Source: JADFNB01 sp036397455 (GTDB lineage Bacteria; Gemmatimonadota; Gemmatimonadetes; Gemmatimonadales; GWC2-71-9). From it: 64,000 nucleotides of DNA. Positions 16,341-24,954 of this stretch are shown one piece after another. Within the stretch, counting starts at the first letter, position 1, and each line of letters begins with the position of its first letter. The position numbers and the translations under genes are program-made. The stretch is taken from positions 1 through 64,000 of the forward strand of contig DASWIX010000086.1 in NCBI GenBank assembly GCA_036397455.1, given 5' to 3'. The notes beneath the pieces are model-generated. The model ran no database searches. It saw only the letters and a list, made by a program, of their open reading frames with translations, and was not told the origin of the DNA.

Positions 16341-17735
16341 ATGACGACACAGAGCTTTGAAGTCAACGAACGGTTGCTGCGTCGGTTCGACAAGCCCGGG
16401 CCGCGCTACACCTCCTATCCGACGGCGGTCGAGTTTCACACCGGCGTCGGTGCGGCCGAGTACCGAGACACGCTCGCCGAGGCCAATGCGTGTGGCGACG
16501 CGGCGCCGCTCAGCCTGTACATGCACCTCCCCTTCTGCGAGCACCGCTGTCTGTTCTGCGGCTGCCACGTGGTCATCACGCGCCATCGGGACGTCGCCGC
16601 ACGCTATCTCGACTACATCAAGCGCGAAATCGACATGGTGGCGGCGCTGCTGCCGGATCGGCGCTCCGTGGTGCAGCTGCAGTGGGGCGGCGGGACGCCC
16701 ACGTATTTCACGCCGTCGCAACTGAGTGACCTCTACACGTTCGTCGCGCAGCGCTTCGATCTCCGGCCGGACGCCGAGATCGCGCTGGAGGTCGATCCGC
16801 GCGTCACGAGCGCCGCGCACCTCGCGCGGCTGTCGGACCTTGGGTTCAACCGGCTGAGTCTCGGGGTCCAGGACCTCACACCCGAGGTCCAATCGGCTAT
16901 CACCCGTGACCAGAGTCTCGAGGAGACGCAGCAACTCATTGAAGGAGCCCGCGCCGTCGGGTTCACCGAGGGGGTGAACGTCGATCTGATCTACGGGCTT
17001 CCCAAACAGCAGCTCGACACGTTCGAGGAGAACCTGCGCCAGGTCATCGCGCTGCGACCGGATCGCGTGGCGGTGTACTCGTTCGCGTACGTGCCGTGGA
17101 TCCGGGGTCACCAGAGGAAGATCGACGAGGCTCAGCTGCCGTCGCCGGAACTGAAGTTGAAGCTCTACCTGGCGGCCATGGAGCATTTTCTCGCCGCCGG
17201 CTACGAGCCGATCGGCATGGACCACTTCGCCCTGCCCGACGACGAGCTGGCCCGCGCGGCCCGCGAACGCCGGCTGCACCGGAACTTCATGGGCTACACG
17301 GTGCAGCCCGCGTCGGACATGGTGGCGTTCGGCATTTCCGGCATCGGCGACGTGCAGCACAACTACTTCCAGAACGAGAAGAAGCTCTCCACGTATTACG
17401 ACACGCTGGACGCGGGGGAGCTGCCGGTCGCCCGGGGATATCGGCTCGATCCCGACGACCGCGTGCGGCGATACGTGATCACTCAGCTCATGTGCAACTT
17501 CCGCATTGCGAAGGCGGATGTGGAGCGGCGGTTTGCGCTGGAGTTCGACGGGTACTTCGAGCAGGCCACCACCCGGCTTGCCGAGCCGCTCGCCGCCGGC
17601 TTCGTCGAATTGACCGACGACGCGGTCACGGTGACGCCGAGCGGTCGGTTGTTCGTGCGGAACATCTGCATGGCGTTCGACAAGTACCTCGACAAGCCGT
17701 CCACCGAGCGCCCGGTATTTTCCCGAACGGTGTGA
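16341..17735 (+). CDS. hemN: Oxygen-independent coproporphyrinogen III dehydrogenase (radical SAM)
   Basis: The 464-residue enzyme oxidatively decarboxylates coproporphyrinogen III to protoporphyrinogen IX without oxygen. FCEHRCLFCGC gives the CxxxCxxC iron-sulfur motif (C66, C70, C73) plus the extra cysteine C75 of true HemN. The N-terminal RFDKPGPRYTSYPTA is specific to HemN rather than the heme chaperone HemW. SAM-site segments (QWGGGTPTYF, EVDPR) are present. The stop overlaps a GTG of hemH. The choice of HemN suggests heme can be made under low oxygen. Confidence 0.95.
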   Translation: MTTQSFEVNERLLRRFDKPGPRYTSYPTAVEFHTGVGAAEYRDTLAEANACGDAAPLSLYMHLPFCEHRCLFCGCHVVITRHRDVAARYLDYIKREIDMVAALLPDRRSVVQLQWGGGTPTYFTPSQLSDLYTFVAQRFDLRPDAEIALEVDPRVTSAAHLARLSDLGFNRLSLGVQDLTPEVQSAITRDQSLEETQQLIEGARAVGFTEGVNVDLIYGLPKQQLDTFEENLRQVIALRPDRVAVYSFAYVPWIRGHQRKIDEAQLPSPELKLKLYLAAMEHFLAAGYEPIGMDHFALPDDELARAARERRLHRNFMGYTVQPASDMVAFGISGIGDVQHNYFQNEKKLSTYYDTLDAGELPVARGYRLDPDDRVRRYVITQLMCNFRIAKADVERRFALEFDGYFEQATTRLAEPLAAGFVELTDDAVTVTPSGRLFVRNICMAFDKYLDKPSTERPVFSRTV

Positions 17736-18841
17736 CCGTGACAACCGCGACGGAGTCTCCACGCTCCCGGCCGTTGCCGGCACTCCTCCCGAATCGGCGC
17801 GACATCACCTCGGGTCTCTCGATGGCGCGCAACGGTCCGTCACGGGCCGAAGTCGGTGTGCTGCTGCTCAACATGGGCGGCCCGGATCAACCGGCGGCGA
17901 TTCGACCGTTCCTCTACAACCTGTTCGACGATCGCGAGATCATCCATCTGCCGGGTGGGATGATCGGACAGCGGCTGTTGGGGCGCCTGATCGTGCACGC
18001 CCGTCTCAAGAACGCCCGCGCGAACTACCGGGCGATCGGTGGCGGATCCCCGATCGTGCGGTGGACGACGCTGCAAATGGAGGGACTGCAGCGACGCCTC
18101 CAGCAGCAGGCGGCGGCGCCACCCAAGGTCGGTATGGCGATGCGCTACTGGCATCCGTTCGCCGACGAGGCGCTGCGGGCGCTGGAAGCGGCGGGCGTCA
18201 CGCACGTCATCGGCCTCACCCTCTACCCCCATCTCACCGCGGCGACGACGGGGAGCAGTGAGCGGGATCTCGTGGCCGCACGCGACCGCCTGGGCTTGCA
18301 GGCGTCGCTGTCGTTCATTCGCTCGTGGTACGATCACCTGACGTACCTGGACCTGTGGGCGAGAAAGGTGCAGGACGCGTTGGATGCCCTCGCACCGGAC
18401 GTGCGCGGCCGGGTCCGCCTGATCGCCTCGGCGCACGGGCTACCGCAACGGTTCGTGGACCGCGGCGATCCCTACGTGGACCACGTCAAGGCGACGCTCC
18501 ACGGCGTGTTGCAACGCCTCGACGATCCGCCGCCCGCGCACCTGGCGTTTCAGAGCCGGACCGGGCCGGTCAAGTGGATCGGGCCGGGCACTGGTGAAGT
18601 GATCGAGCGGCTTGCGGAACAAGGACACGACGCACTGCTGATGTGGCCGATTTCGTTTGTCTCGGATCACGTCGAGACGACGTATGAAGTGAACATGCTG
18701 TTCCGCGGAGTCGCCGAGAGGGCCGGCGTCCGCGAGTACCACATGGTGCCCGCGATCAACGACGATCCGCAACTGTGGGATGTGCTGGCGGACCTCGTCA
18801 CCTCGCACCTGAGCCGTCTGGACGAGGAGCCGCGGCGGTGA
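17732..18841 (+). CDS. hemH: Ferrochelatase
   Basis: The product inserts Fe2+ into the porphyrin ring. VGVLLLNMGGPD starts the conserved core, LIASAHGLPQRFVD contains the metal-site histidine, and WIGPGTGEVIERLAEQG with PISFVSDHVETTYEV is the conserved C-terminal block with the active-site glutamate. From the overlapping GTG at 17732 the protein has 369 residues; an ATG at 17822 would give 339 and a more typical N-terminus, so the start is uncertain. With hemN upstream and a HemY-type oxidase downstream, protoporphyrin IX is the likely substrate. Confidence 0.92.
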   Translation: MTVTTATESPRSRPLPALLPNRRDITSGLSMARNGPSRAEVGVLLLNMGGPDQPAAIRPFLYNLFDDREIIHLPGGMIGQRLLGRLIVHARLKNARANYRAIGGGSPIVRWTTLQMEGLQRRLQQQAAAPPKVGMAMRYWHPFADEALRALEAAGVTHVIGLTLYPHLTAATTGSSERDLVAARDRLGLQASLSFIRSWYDHLTYLDLWARKVQDALDALAPDVRGRVRLIASAHGLPQRFVDRGDPYVDHVKATLHGVLQRLDDPPPAHLAFQSRTGPVKWIGPGTGEVIERLAEQGHDALLMWPISFVSDHVETTYEVNMLFRGVAERAGVREYHMVPAINDDPQLWDVLADLVTSHLSRLDEEPRR

Positions 18842-20325
18842 AGCGCGTCGCCGTCGTCGGAGGTGGTATCGCCGGGCTCGCGACCGCGATCGAACTCGAG
18901 GCGCGCGGGCTCGAGGTGCTGGTGCTCGAGGGCGGCGACCGCGTCGGCGGCAACCTCCGGACCGATCGCGAGGACGACTGGATCATCGAGCGGGGGCCAA
19001 ACGGGTTCCTCGACAACGTACCGGCCACGCTGGACCTGGTCCGGCGCGTCGGGCTCGAAAGCTCCCTGCAGCGGGCTAACCCACGCGCGGCCAAGCGATA
19101 TCTGTTCCGCAACGGTCGCCTGCATCTGCTGCCCGGCGGACCGCTCGGCTTCCTGAAGAGCCCCGTGTTGAGTGTGCGCGGCAAACTGCGGGTGCTGCTG
19201 GAGCCCTTCGCCCGGCCCCGTCCCGAGGACGTCGATGAGACGATCTATCAGTTCGCGGCGCGCCGCATCGGTCACGAGGCCGCCTCGGTGCTGGTCGATG
19301 CGATGGTCTCCGGCGTGTTCGCGGGCAACGTCCGCGAGTTGAGCCTGGCGAGCACCTTCCCGACCATGGCGGGCATGGAGCGTGAGCACGGTGGGCTGGT
19401 CAGGGCGATGCTGGCGAAACAGCGCATGCGACGGGCGGCGCGCCGGGACGCCGCGCGCCGGCGCGGGCGCGGTGAGGACGTGGCCCAGCTCACCCGACCG
19501 GGCGGCCCGGCGGGACCCGCCGGAACCCTGACCTCCTGCGCTGGAGGGCTGGACCGGTTTCCCACGGCCGCGGCCCGCATGCTTGGCGACCGAGTCCGCA
19601 TGAACACGCCCGTGACCGCGCTCGAGCGCGACGGAGCCGGTGGTTGGACCATGGTGACGGAGGCCGGCGAGACCGTCCACGCCGACGCCGTGGTACTCGC
19701 CGTACCGGCGGCGGTGGCGGCGCCGCTGCTCGAGCCGCTGGACGGCCGTCTGGGCCGACACGTTGGGGCGATCCGGTCGGCATCGCTCGCCGTCGTGGCG
19801 CTGGGATATGATGCGGCGACGGTCGGCGGCGCGCCCGACGGGTTCGGGTTCCTCGTGCCACGTGGCGAAGGCCCGCGGATCCTTGGCTGTCTGTGGGACT
19901 CGAGCCTCTTTCCCGGCCGTGCGCCCGAGACCAGGGTCCTGCTCCGCGCAATGATCGGGGGCGCCCACGATCCCGCAGCGGTGACGCTGGACGATGGTAC
20001 GCTCGTGCGGATCGTGCGGGAGGACCTGCAAACCGTGATGGGAATCTCCGCCGATCCGGTGCTGGTGCGCGTGTACCGCCATCCCGGCGGGATCGCGCAG
20101 TACGCTACCGGCCACGCGGCGCGGCTCGCCGCGATTCACGAGCGGCTGACGCGCCTGCCGGGCCTCTCGCTGACCGGCAGCTCGTACTACGGCGTGAGCA
20201 TGAACGCGTGCATCGAGCACGCCGTGGGGCACGCGGATCGGATCGTGCAATGGCTGGCCGGCGATCCGACGCGGCGCAGCGCTGGTGCGGCGGTTTCGAC
20301 TCTTCACGAAGCGCCGTCGCCGTGA
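18838..20325 (+). CDS. hemG: Protoporphyrinogen oxidase, HemY/PPOX type (FAD)
   Basis: The 495-residue flavoenzyme should oxidise protoporphyrinogen IX (or coproporphyrinogen III) using oxygen. KRVAVVGGGIAGLATAIELEARG is the FAD-binding dinucleotide motif, RVGGNLRTDREDDWIIERGPNG the second FAD contact, and VSGVFAGNVRELSLASTFP a PPOX-family block. The C-terminal LTGSSYYGVSMNACIEHA closes the FAD site. Residues 200-225 form a basic, Arg-rich insert (MRRAARRDAARRRGR). The GTG overlaps the hemH stop. No hemQ follows, which favours the classical protoporphyrin route. Confidence 0.92.
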   Translation: MKRVAVVGGGIAGLATAIELEARGLEVLVLEGGDRVGGNLRTDREDDWIIERGPNGFLDNVPATLDLVRRVGLESSLQRANPRAAKRYLFRNGRLHLLPGGPLGFLKSPVLSVRGKLRVLLEPFARPRPEDVDETIYQFAARRIGHEAASVLVDAMVSGVFAGNVRELSLASTFPTMAGMEREHGGLVRAMLAKQRMRRAARRDAARRRGRGEDVAQLTRPGGPAGPAGTLTSCAGGLDRFPTAAARMLGDRVRMNTPVTALERDGAGGWTMVTEAGETVHADAVVLAVPAAVAAPLLEPLDGRLGRHVGAIRSASLAVVALGYDAATVGGAPDGFGFLVPRGEGPRILGCLWDSSLFPGRAPETRVLLRAMIGGAHDPAAVTLDDGTLVRIVREDLQTVMGISADPVLVRVYRHPGGIAQYATGHAARLAAIHERLTRLPGLSLTGSSYYGVSMNACIEHAVGHADRIVQWLAGDPTRRSAGAAVSTLHEAPSP

Positions 20326-21314
20326 TCGTCGGGGCGTGTCACGTGCTGGGTGGCGCGCTCGCACTCGGCGTCGCGGCGGCGAGCGCACCCTCGCCGCCGG
20401 GCGACGTCTGGGTGGAACGGCAGTTCTACGTGATGGGCACGCGGCTCGACATACGCGTAGCGAGCAGTGCGGGGGCGCGAGGGTTCGAGGCGATCGAGGC
20501 GGCGTTCGCCGAGGTCCGGCGGATCGAGCGGCTCGTGTCGAGTTGGCGGGACGACAGCGACATCGGACGCGTGAATGCCGCGCCGGCGGGAGAACCGGTG
20601 GTTGTCCCCGCCGAGCTGGTCGAGGTGCTCGCGGAGGTGCGGACGTGGTCGCAGGCGACGTCCGGCGCATTCGATCCGGCGGTGGGCGCCCTGGTGGACG
20701 CCTGGGATCTCCGCGGCGACGGCAGGCACCCGAGCGACGACGAGCTGCGCGCCGCCCTGCGCCACACCGGTCTCCGGCTCATCGAACTGGACCGTGAGGG
20801 ATCGACGGTCACACGCCGCGCGGCGGACACCTGGCTCGACGCCGGTGGATTCGGCAAGGGACAGGCGCTCCGAGGCGTGCGGCGCGTGCTGGATTCGGCC
20901 GGCGTGAGCGCGGCTCATGTGAATTTCGGTGGGCAGGCGGTGGCGTGGGGCGCGTCCCCCGACGGCGGCGCCTGGGACGTGCCGGTGGCGCACCCCGCCG
21001 ACCGCCGCCGGCCCGTGCTCGCGCTGCGGCTCTCGGACGGCTCGGTTGCCACGAGCGGCCAGAGCGAGCGTCCGGGCCACATTCTGGATCCACGCACGGG
21101 GCGACCCGTGCCGCCGTGGGGCAGCGTCACCGTCGTGGCGCGCGACCCGCTGGTGGCGGACGTACTGGCCACCGCTCTTTTCGTGATGGGCCCCGACTCC
21201 GCGCGCTCGTGGGCCGAGTCGCGGGACGGTGTGGGTGTCCTGTTGCTGGTATTCCGGGACGGCCACATCGAACGCTTCGCAAACCACGGGCTGGAACCCT
21301 ACCTGAACCACTAA
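20322..21314 (+). CDS. apbE: FAD:protein FMN transferase (ApbE family)
   Basis: The 330-residue exported enzyme transfers FMN from FAD onto Thr/Ser of target proteins in the periplasm. The N-terminus VIVGACHVLGGALALGVAAAS is a signal or lipoprotein-like leader. YVMGTRLDIRV, SSWRDDSDIGRVN and DAGGFGKGQALRGVRR (the FAD-binding Gly-rich segment) are ApbE motifs, and GGQAVAWG matches the next conserved block. The GTG overlaps the hemG stop. A candidate substrate, an FMN-binding-domain protein with a TGAT motif, is encoded two genes downstream. Confidence 0.92.
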   Translation: MIVGACHVLGGALALGVAAASAPSPPGDVWVERQFYVMGTRLDIRVASSAGARGFEAIEAAFAEVRRIERLVSSWRDDSDIGRVNAAPAGEPVVVPAELVEVLAEVRTWSQATSGAFDPAVGALVDAWDLRGDGRHPSDDELRAALRHTGLRLIELDREGSTVTRRAADTWLDAGGFGKGQALRGVRRVLDSAGVSAAHVNFGGQAVAWGASPDGGAWDVPVAHPADRRRPVLALRLSDGSVATSGQSERPGHILDPRTGRPVPPWGSVTVVARDPLVADVLATALFVMGPDSARSWAESRDGVGVLLLVFRDGHIERFANHGLEPYLNH

Positions 21315-21331
21315 TGACGAGGTGAAAGGCA

Positions 21332-22675
21332 ATGCTGAGGGGCATGTGGTGCGTGCGGTATAACGGGGCTGTTTTGCTCGCCTTTGTGACGGTAGTCCTC
21401 GCGGCTGGCCCGCTCGCGCCGCTCGCGGCCCAGGAACCGGACAGTGCAAGGATTGAGCGGCTCGAACGGCAGATCGAGGCGATCACGCGCCAGCTCGAGG
21501 CGCTGCAGCTGGGCGAGGACATCGTCACCGTGGCGGATACCGGCGTCTACGGCTTCGCGCCGGGCGCGTCGAAGGTCTATCGCGTCCGTCGGGGCGTGTC
21601 GATCGGCGGCTATGGAGAGGTCTTGTTCGAGGGCTTTGCGGCGGAGCGGCAGGACGGCAGCGTGGCGAACGTCCCAAGTCAGCTCGATGCGCTCCGCGCG
21701 ATCCTCTACGTAGGGTACAAGTTCTCGGACCGGATCCTCTTCAACTCCGAGATCGAGGTCGAGCACGCCTCGACCGAGCAAGCGGGAGAGGTGTCGCTCG
21801 AGTTCGGCTACGTCGACTACTTCTTCTCGGATGGCGTCGGGGCGCGGGCCGGCATGCTGCTCGTGCCGATGGGGTTCGTGAACGAGCAGCATGAGCCGAC
21901 CACGTTCGTGGGCACCGAGCGGCCGGTGACCGAGCAGCGGATCATCCCCTCGACCTGGCGGGAGAACGGTCTCGGGGTGTTCGGCTCGGTCGGCAATCTG
22001 AGCGCTCGCGCCTACGTGCTCAACGGATTCGACGGCATCGGCGGCGGCACGTCCGGGGCCGGGGGCTTCAGCTCGAGCGGACTGCGCGGCGGGCGGCAGA
22101 AGGGTTCGAAAGCCATGGCCGAGGACTTCGCCGGGGTCGTGCGCGTGGACTATGACGGGATACCGGGGGCCGCGCTGGGCACGTCGTTCTATTACGGCCA
22201 GTCCGGCCAGAGCGGGCGGTCGGCGACGGACCCCTCGACCACGATCGGCGGCGGGACGCTGATCTGGGAGGGACACGTGGAGTACCGCGCGCACGGCTTC
22301 GACGCGCGCGGGCTGTTCGCGCTGGCGACGGTGGACGACGTCGCGGAGATCAATGAGGTCAAAGGGCTCACCGGCAGCGCCTCGGTGGGCGAGCGGCTGA
22401 TCGGGTGGTACGGCCAACTCGGCTACGACGCGCTGTGGCGCACGGCGTCACGGCACCAGCTCATTCCGTATCTGCGCTACGAGGCGATCGACACGCAGAA
22501 TCGCGTACCCGCCGGTTACGCCGCGAACCCGGCAAACGACGGCACGATCCTGACGCTCGGCGTGGCGTGGAAGCCGCTGCCCCAGCTCGTGGCGAAGACG
22601 GACTACGGGATCTTCCGCAACGGGGCCGACACCGGCCTCAATCAGCTGAACATTGCGATCGGCTATCTGTTCTGA
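21332..22675 (+). CDS. Outer-membrane porin-like beta-barrel protein
   Basis: The 447-residue product has a signal peptide (LLAFVTVVLAAGPLAPLAAQ), then a short coiled coil ARIERLERQIEAITRQLEAL (about residues 37-56) like the N-terminal trimerisation helices of phosphate-selective and related porins. Alternating-residue strands follow (SIGGYGEVLFEGFA, ILFNSEIEVEHAS, EFGYVDYFF). The last residues LNIAIGYLF end in Phe after a beta strand, as barrel proteins do. The substrate is unknown. It lies between apbE and the FMN-binding gene, so it may serve the same redox or metal process. Confidence 0.75.
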   Translation: MLRGMWCVRYNGAVLLAFVTVVLAAGPLAPLAAQEPDSARIERLERQIEAITRQLEALQLGEDIVTVADTGVYGFAPGASKVYRVRRGVSIGGYGEVLFEGFAAERQDGSVANVPSQLDALRAILYVGYKFSDRILFNSEIEVEHASTEQAGEVSLEFGYVDYFFSDGVGARAGMLLVPMGFVNEQHEPTTFVGTERPVTEQRIIPSTWRENGLGVFGSVGNLSARAYVLNGFDGIGGGTSGAGGFSSSGLRGGRQKGSKAMAEDFAGVVRVDYDGIPGAALGTSFYYGQSGQSGRSATDPSTTIGGGTLIWEGHVEYRAHGFDARGLFALATVDDVAEINEVKGLTGSASVGERLIGWYGQLGYDALWRTASRHQLIPYLRYEAIDTQNRVPAGYAANPANDGTILTLGVAWKPLPQLVAKTDYGIFRNGADTGLNQLNIAIGYLF

Positions 22676-23228
22676 GTGGCGCCGGCGCGGACCGGCGCTC
22701 GCGATGGCCGCGCTCGCCGCCGTCGCGACGCCCTCCGCCGCCCAGCTCCGGCTCACGCAGGACGAGGCCCTGCGGCTCGCGTTCCCGCCGCCCCTCTCGA
22801 TCGAGCGGCGTACGGCATTCCTTGAGACCGAGGAACTTGCCCGTGCGCGCGGTCTCGCCGGGCAGGACGCGGAGATCGAGCGGTCGGTTGTGACGTACTA
22901 CGTGGGTGTGGACAGTGGGCGGGTCGGCGGCTACGCCTACTTCGACGCCCACGTCGTGCGCACGCTTGCCGAGGTGCTGATGATCGTGGTGACGCCCGAA
23001 GGGGCAGTGTCCCGCATCGAGGTGCTGCGCTTCTCGGAACCGCCGGAGTACCGCGCGCCCGAGGGATGGCTTGCCACGTTCGGCGACCACACCCTCACGG
23101 ATGCGCTTTCGCTCAAGGGCAGCATCATCAACATGACGGGGGCGACGCTCACGTCGCGCGCGGTGACGCGGGCGGTCCGCCGCGTGCTGGCGCTGCACCA
23201 GATCGTGCGCGAGCGGGAGGAACCGTGA
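22653..23228 (+). CDS. Secreted FMN-binding domain protein, likely flavinylated by ApbE
   Basis: The 191-residue product has a leader with arginines followed by ALAMAALAAVATPSAAQ. INMTGATLTSRAV (TGAT at 162-165) corresponds to the S/TGAT flavinylation motif of NqrC/RnfG-type FMN-binding domains, where ApbE links FMN to the Thr; the usual upstream Asp is not conserved. The start is a TTG overlapping the porin-like gene by 23 bases; an ATG at 22704 would shorten the leader. It is followed with a GTGA overlap by a small His-rich membrane protein, suggesting a two-part electron relay. Confidence 0.82.
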   Translation: MRSAICSEWRRRGPALAMAALAAVATPSAAQLRLTQDEALRLAFPPPLSIERRTAFLETEELARARGLAGQDAEIERSVVTYYVGVDSGRVGGYAYFDAHVVRTLAEVLMIVVTPEGAVSRIEVLRFSEPPEYRAPEGWLATFGDHTLTDALSLKGSIINMTGATLTSRAVTRAVRRVLALHQIVREREEP

Positions 23229-23659
23229 CCCCGTTCGAGCGCTGGTCGGTGTGGCTCACGTCGGCGGTGTCAGTAGGCACGGGCGTCGTGTATCTCTGGA
23301 TGAAGTACTTCATGGAGACGGACGAGCCGTGGGCCGTGGTGAACCACCCGTGGCAGCCGTGGCTACTCAAGGCCCACATTCTGACCGCGCCGCTCTTGCT
23401 GCTCGTGCTGGGCGCCGTGCTGTTCAATCATGTGCCGTACCACCTGCGGGAGGAGGGCCGGCCCCGGCTGCTGACCGGGCTCGTGGTGCTGGCGGGCGCC
23501 GCGGCGATGATCCTGAGCGGCTACTTGGTGCAGGTGCTTCCCAGCGAGCGGGCAATCGAGATCGCGGCGCTGGCCCACATTGTCACGAGCTTTCTGTTCG
23601 TCGCGGCGCTGGTGGCGCACTCGGTGCGGTTCGGATCGACGGAGCGGGCGACCACGTGA
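23225..23659 (+). CDS. Four-helix membrane protein, putative diheme cytochrome b-like (DUF4405-type)
   Basis: The 144-residue product has four hydrophobic helices (about residues 9-27, 48-68, 84-104 and 113-132). Histidines lie in or near helices 2 and 4 (H51, H69, H73, H118, H132), a pattern suited to binding two b hemes, and DUF4405-like proteins look like this. It would accept electrons in the membrane and pass them to the neighbouring FMN protein, or the reverse. Both its ends overlap neighbouring genes (GTGA). Heme binding is inferred from residue placement, not shown. Confidence 0.65.
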   Translation: MTPFERWSVWLTSAVSVGTGVVYLWMKYFMETDEPWAVVNHPWQPWLLKAHILTAPLLLLVLGAVLFNHVPYHLREEGRPRLLTGLVVLAGAAAMILSGYLVQVLPSERAIEIAALAHIVTSFLFVAALVAHSVRFGSTERATT

Positions 23660-23925
23660 GCGAGTGGCGCGACCTCTCGATCCTGGCGCTGTTGGTGGCG
23701 CTGGTGAACGTGCCGTTTGGCTACTGGCGCGCCGGGACGACGAAGTTCACGCCCCGGTGGTTCGCGGCCGTACACGCTCCGGTTCCGATCGTGGTGGCGC
23801 TGCGAATCGTGACCGGCGTCGCTTTCCGCCTGGGAACGGTGCCCATCCTCGTGGGCGCCTTCCTCGGTGGGCAGATGGCGGGAGGGAAACTCCGCGCCTG
23901 GCGACAGCGGCGTCGCCCCTCGTAG
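23656..23925 (+). CDS. Small membrane protein, last gene of the hem-apbE cluster
   Basis: The 89-residue protein starts at a GTG overlapping the upstream stop. It has two or three hydrophobic segments (ILALLVALVNVPFGYW, HAPVPIVVALRIVTGVAF, VPILVGAFLGGQMAGG) and a basic tail (RAWRQRRRPS). No family was recognised. Tight coupling suggests it belongs to the flavin/heme membrane module, perhaps as an assembly or anchoring subunit. Confidence 0.6.
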   Translation: MSEWRDLSILALLVALVNVPFGYWRAGTTKFTPRWFAAVHAPVPIVVALRIVTGVAFRLGTVPILVGAFLGGQMAGGKLRAWRQRRRPS

Positions 23926-24070
23926 CGCCCTCGGATATTGGAGCGCCGCGGTCCAGGACACTCACGGCGCTGGCGCTGGAATGGGGCCGAGGACGCACGC
24001 CCTCGGAGATAGCCCGCAGACAAGTGGCATCCTTCCCACGGTTTTCAACAACCTCCCCCATCGGCGCCGT

Positions 24071-24290
24071 GGGCCACGGCATGAAGCCAACCGGCGAGTG
24101 CTTCAGCACCCCGTGCTCGGCCGAGCGCGCCCTTCAGGGCGGGACGACCCGAAGCCAGAAGACCAAACGCTGGTCGTCAGTAACTACGCGTCGCATGCCC
24201 GATTAATCGCCGCCCGACCCGCCTCATCCAACCCCGCCAGCTCCGCCGCCGCACGCCCCAGCGCCCGGTACAACACCGCCGCATCACACT
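24071..24290. repeat. Duplicated 3' end and downstream flank of the DUF2520 gene
   Basis: This 220-base segment matches 30154-30374 in the same orientation at roughly 90% identity, counted by eye. It includes the last 33 or so codons of the DUF2520/Rossmann protein on the minus strand (ending LAGLDEAGRAAINRACDA) and about 115 bases of downstream DNA with GTGCTTCAGCAC and CCCTTCAGGGCGGGA. No start, no N-terminal part and no separate function are visible. Divergence shows the copying is not recent. Confidence 0.85.
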
Positions 24291-24296
24291 GGCGAC

Positions 24297-24349
24297 GTTC
24301 ATGGGGAACGCCCCGGGGTCGCCAGCCCTTGGATGGCGTCGATGCGAGC
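24297..24349. repeat. Dispersed repeat copy B (partner at 3713-3763)
   Basis: Begins GTTCAT, continues through GGGTCGCCAGCCCTTGG and ends GCGAGC, matching the sequence upstream of pepE with a few changes. It lies six bases after the duplicated DUF2520 tail, so two unrelated repeated segments are joined here. Confidence 0.7.
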
Positions 24350-24465
24350 ACCTCGACAGATTGAGATAGCCCGGGCACAGCGGCGCTGAGTGGATCGGGC
24401 GCGCGCAGCTCGGGTGGCATAGGGCGTTCGGCGGCTCCTCCAGGTCTGAAAGCGAGCCTCAAGAC

Positions 24466-24720
24466 ATGGATTTCATACCTGAGTGGGCCATCGGAGGGGC
24501 GGTCATCATCTTCGCCGGCGCCCTTGCCCAGATCGCCGTGGTGAAACTACGGGCTTCGGTTCGAACGCTTCCCGCCTCGCAGAACGAGATTGGCGAGTTG
24601 GGTCAGGCCGTCAATACCATGCAGAACCGCTTGGGAGAGGTAGAGGAGAGGCTTGATTTCGCCGAGCGCATGTTGACCAAGTATCGCGAAGCCGAACGGC
24701 TGGGGCCGCCGCCGGCATAG
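24466..24720 (+). CDS. Small membrane-anchored coiled-coil protein
   Basis: The 84-residue product begins with a single hydrophobic helix (WAIGGAVIIFAGALAQIAVV). A charged heptad-like region follows, GELGQAVNTMQNRLGEVEER then LDFAERMLTKYREAERL, ending GPPPA. The layout resembles PspB-like or other small membrane coiled-coil proteins, but no family is certain. The ATG start has no strong ribosome-binding site. It stands alone between repeat-rich DNA and a cupredoxin gene. Confidence 0.65.
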   Translation: MDFIPEWAIGGAVIIFAGALAQIAVVKLRASVRTLPASQNEIGELGQAVNTMQNRLGEVEERLDFAERMLTKYREAERLGPPPA

Positions 24721-24898
24721 GCGGTATGCGAACGGGACGCCGCACCGGCGCCTGCAGTTGTCGGCCCGCGGCCGAGGCGCCATCCACCGATCGGGCGCCA
24801 CACCTCGGCGTGGTGTGCATTCTGCCGTAGCGTCCCGCGCACACGCGACGTCACCGGATCCACCCTACACGACGGGAGGACGCGCACGACGGCCGGGA

Positions 24899-24927
24899 TT
24901 GACACAGCGACGACACGAACGTATTGG
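24899..24927 (+). promoter_or_regulatory. Sigma-70-type promoter of the cupredoxin lipoprotein gene
   Basis: TTGACA (24899-24904), a 17-base spacer and TATTGG (24922-24927) lie 28 bases before the ATG at 24955. The -35 box is perfect; the -10 is weak. AAGGAGG (24943-24949), 5 bases before the ATG, is an excellent ribosome-binding site. Confidence 0.6.
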
Positions 24928-24954
24928 CAAGGCCTGAACCTGAAGGAGGCGTCG

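Larger units (their letters stand above)
23926..24465. other. Non-coding interval containing two imported repeat segments
   Basis: No gene is called over 540 bases. The interval holds a duplicated gene tail (24071-24290) and a copy of the 3713 repeat (24297-24349), described separately. The 92-codon minus frame at 24184-24462 is a chimera of these: its last 33 residues copy the end of the DUF2520 protein. The remainder (23926-24070 and 24350-24465) shows nothing recognisable. Confidence 0.6.

Noticed and set aside
18667..20670. 667-codon minus-strand frame opposite hemG
   Set aside because: Arg/Pro-rich composition typical of shadow frames and no domain.
24184..24462. 92-codon minus-strand ORF as a real gene
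   Set aside because: Its C-terminus copies the DUF2520 protein tail and its N-terminus is repeat DNA.
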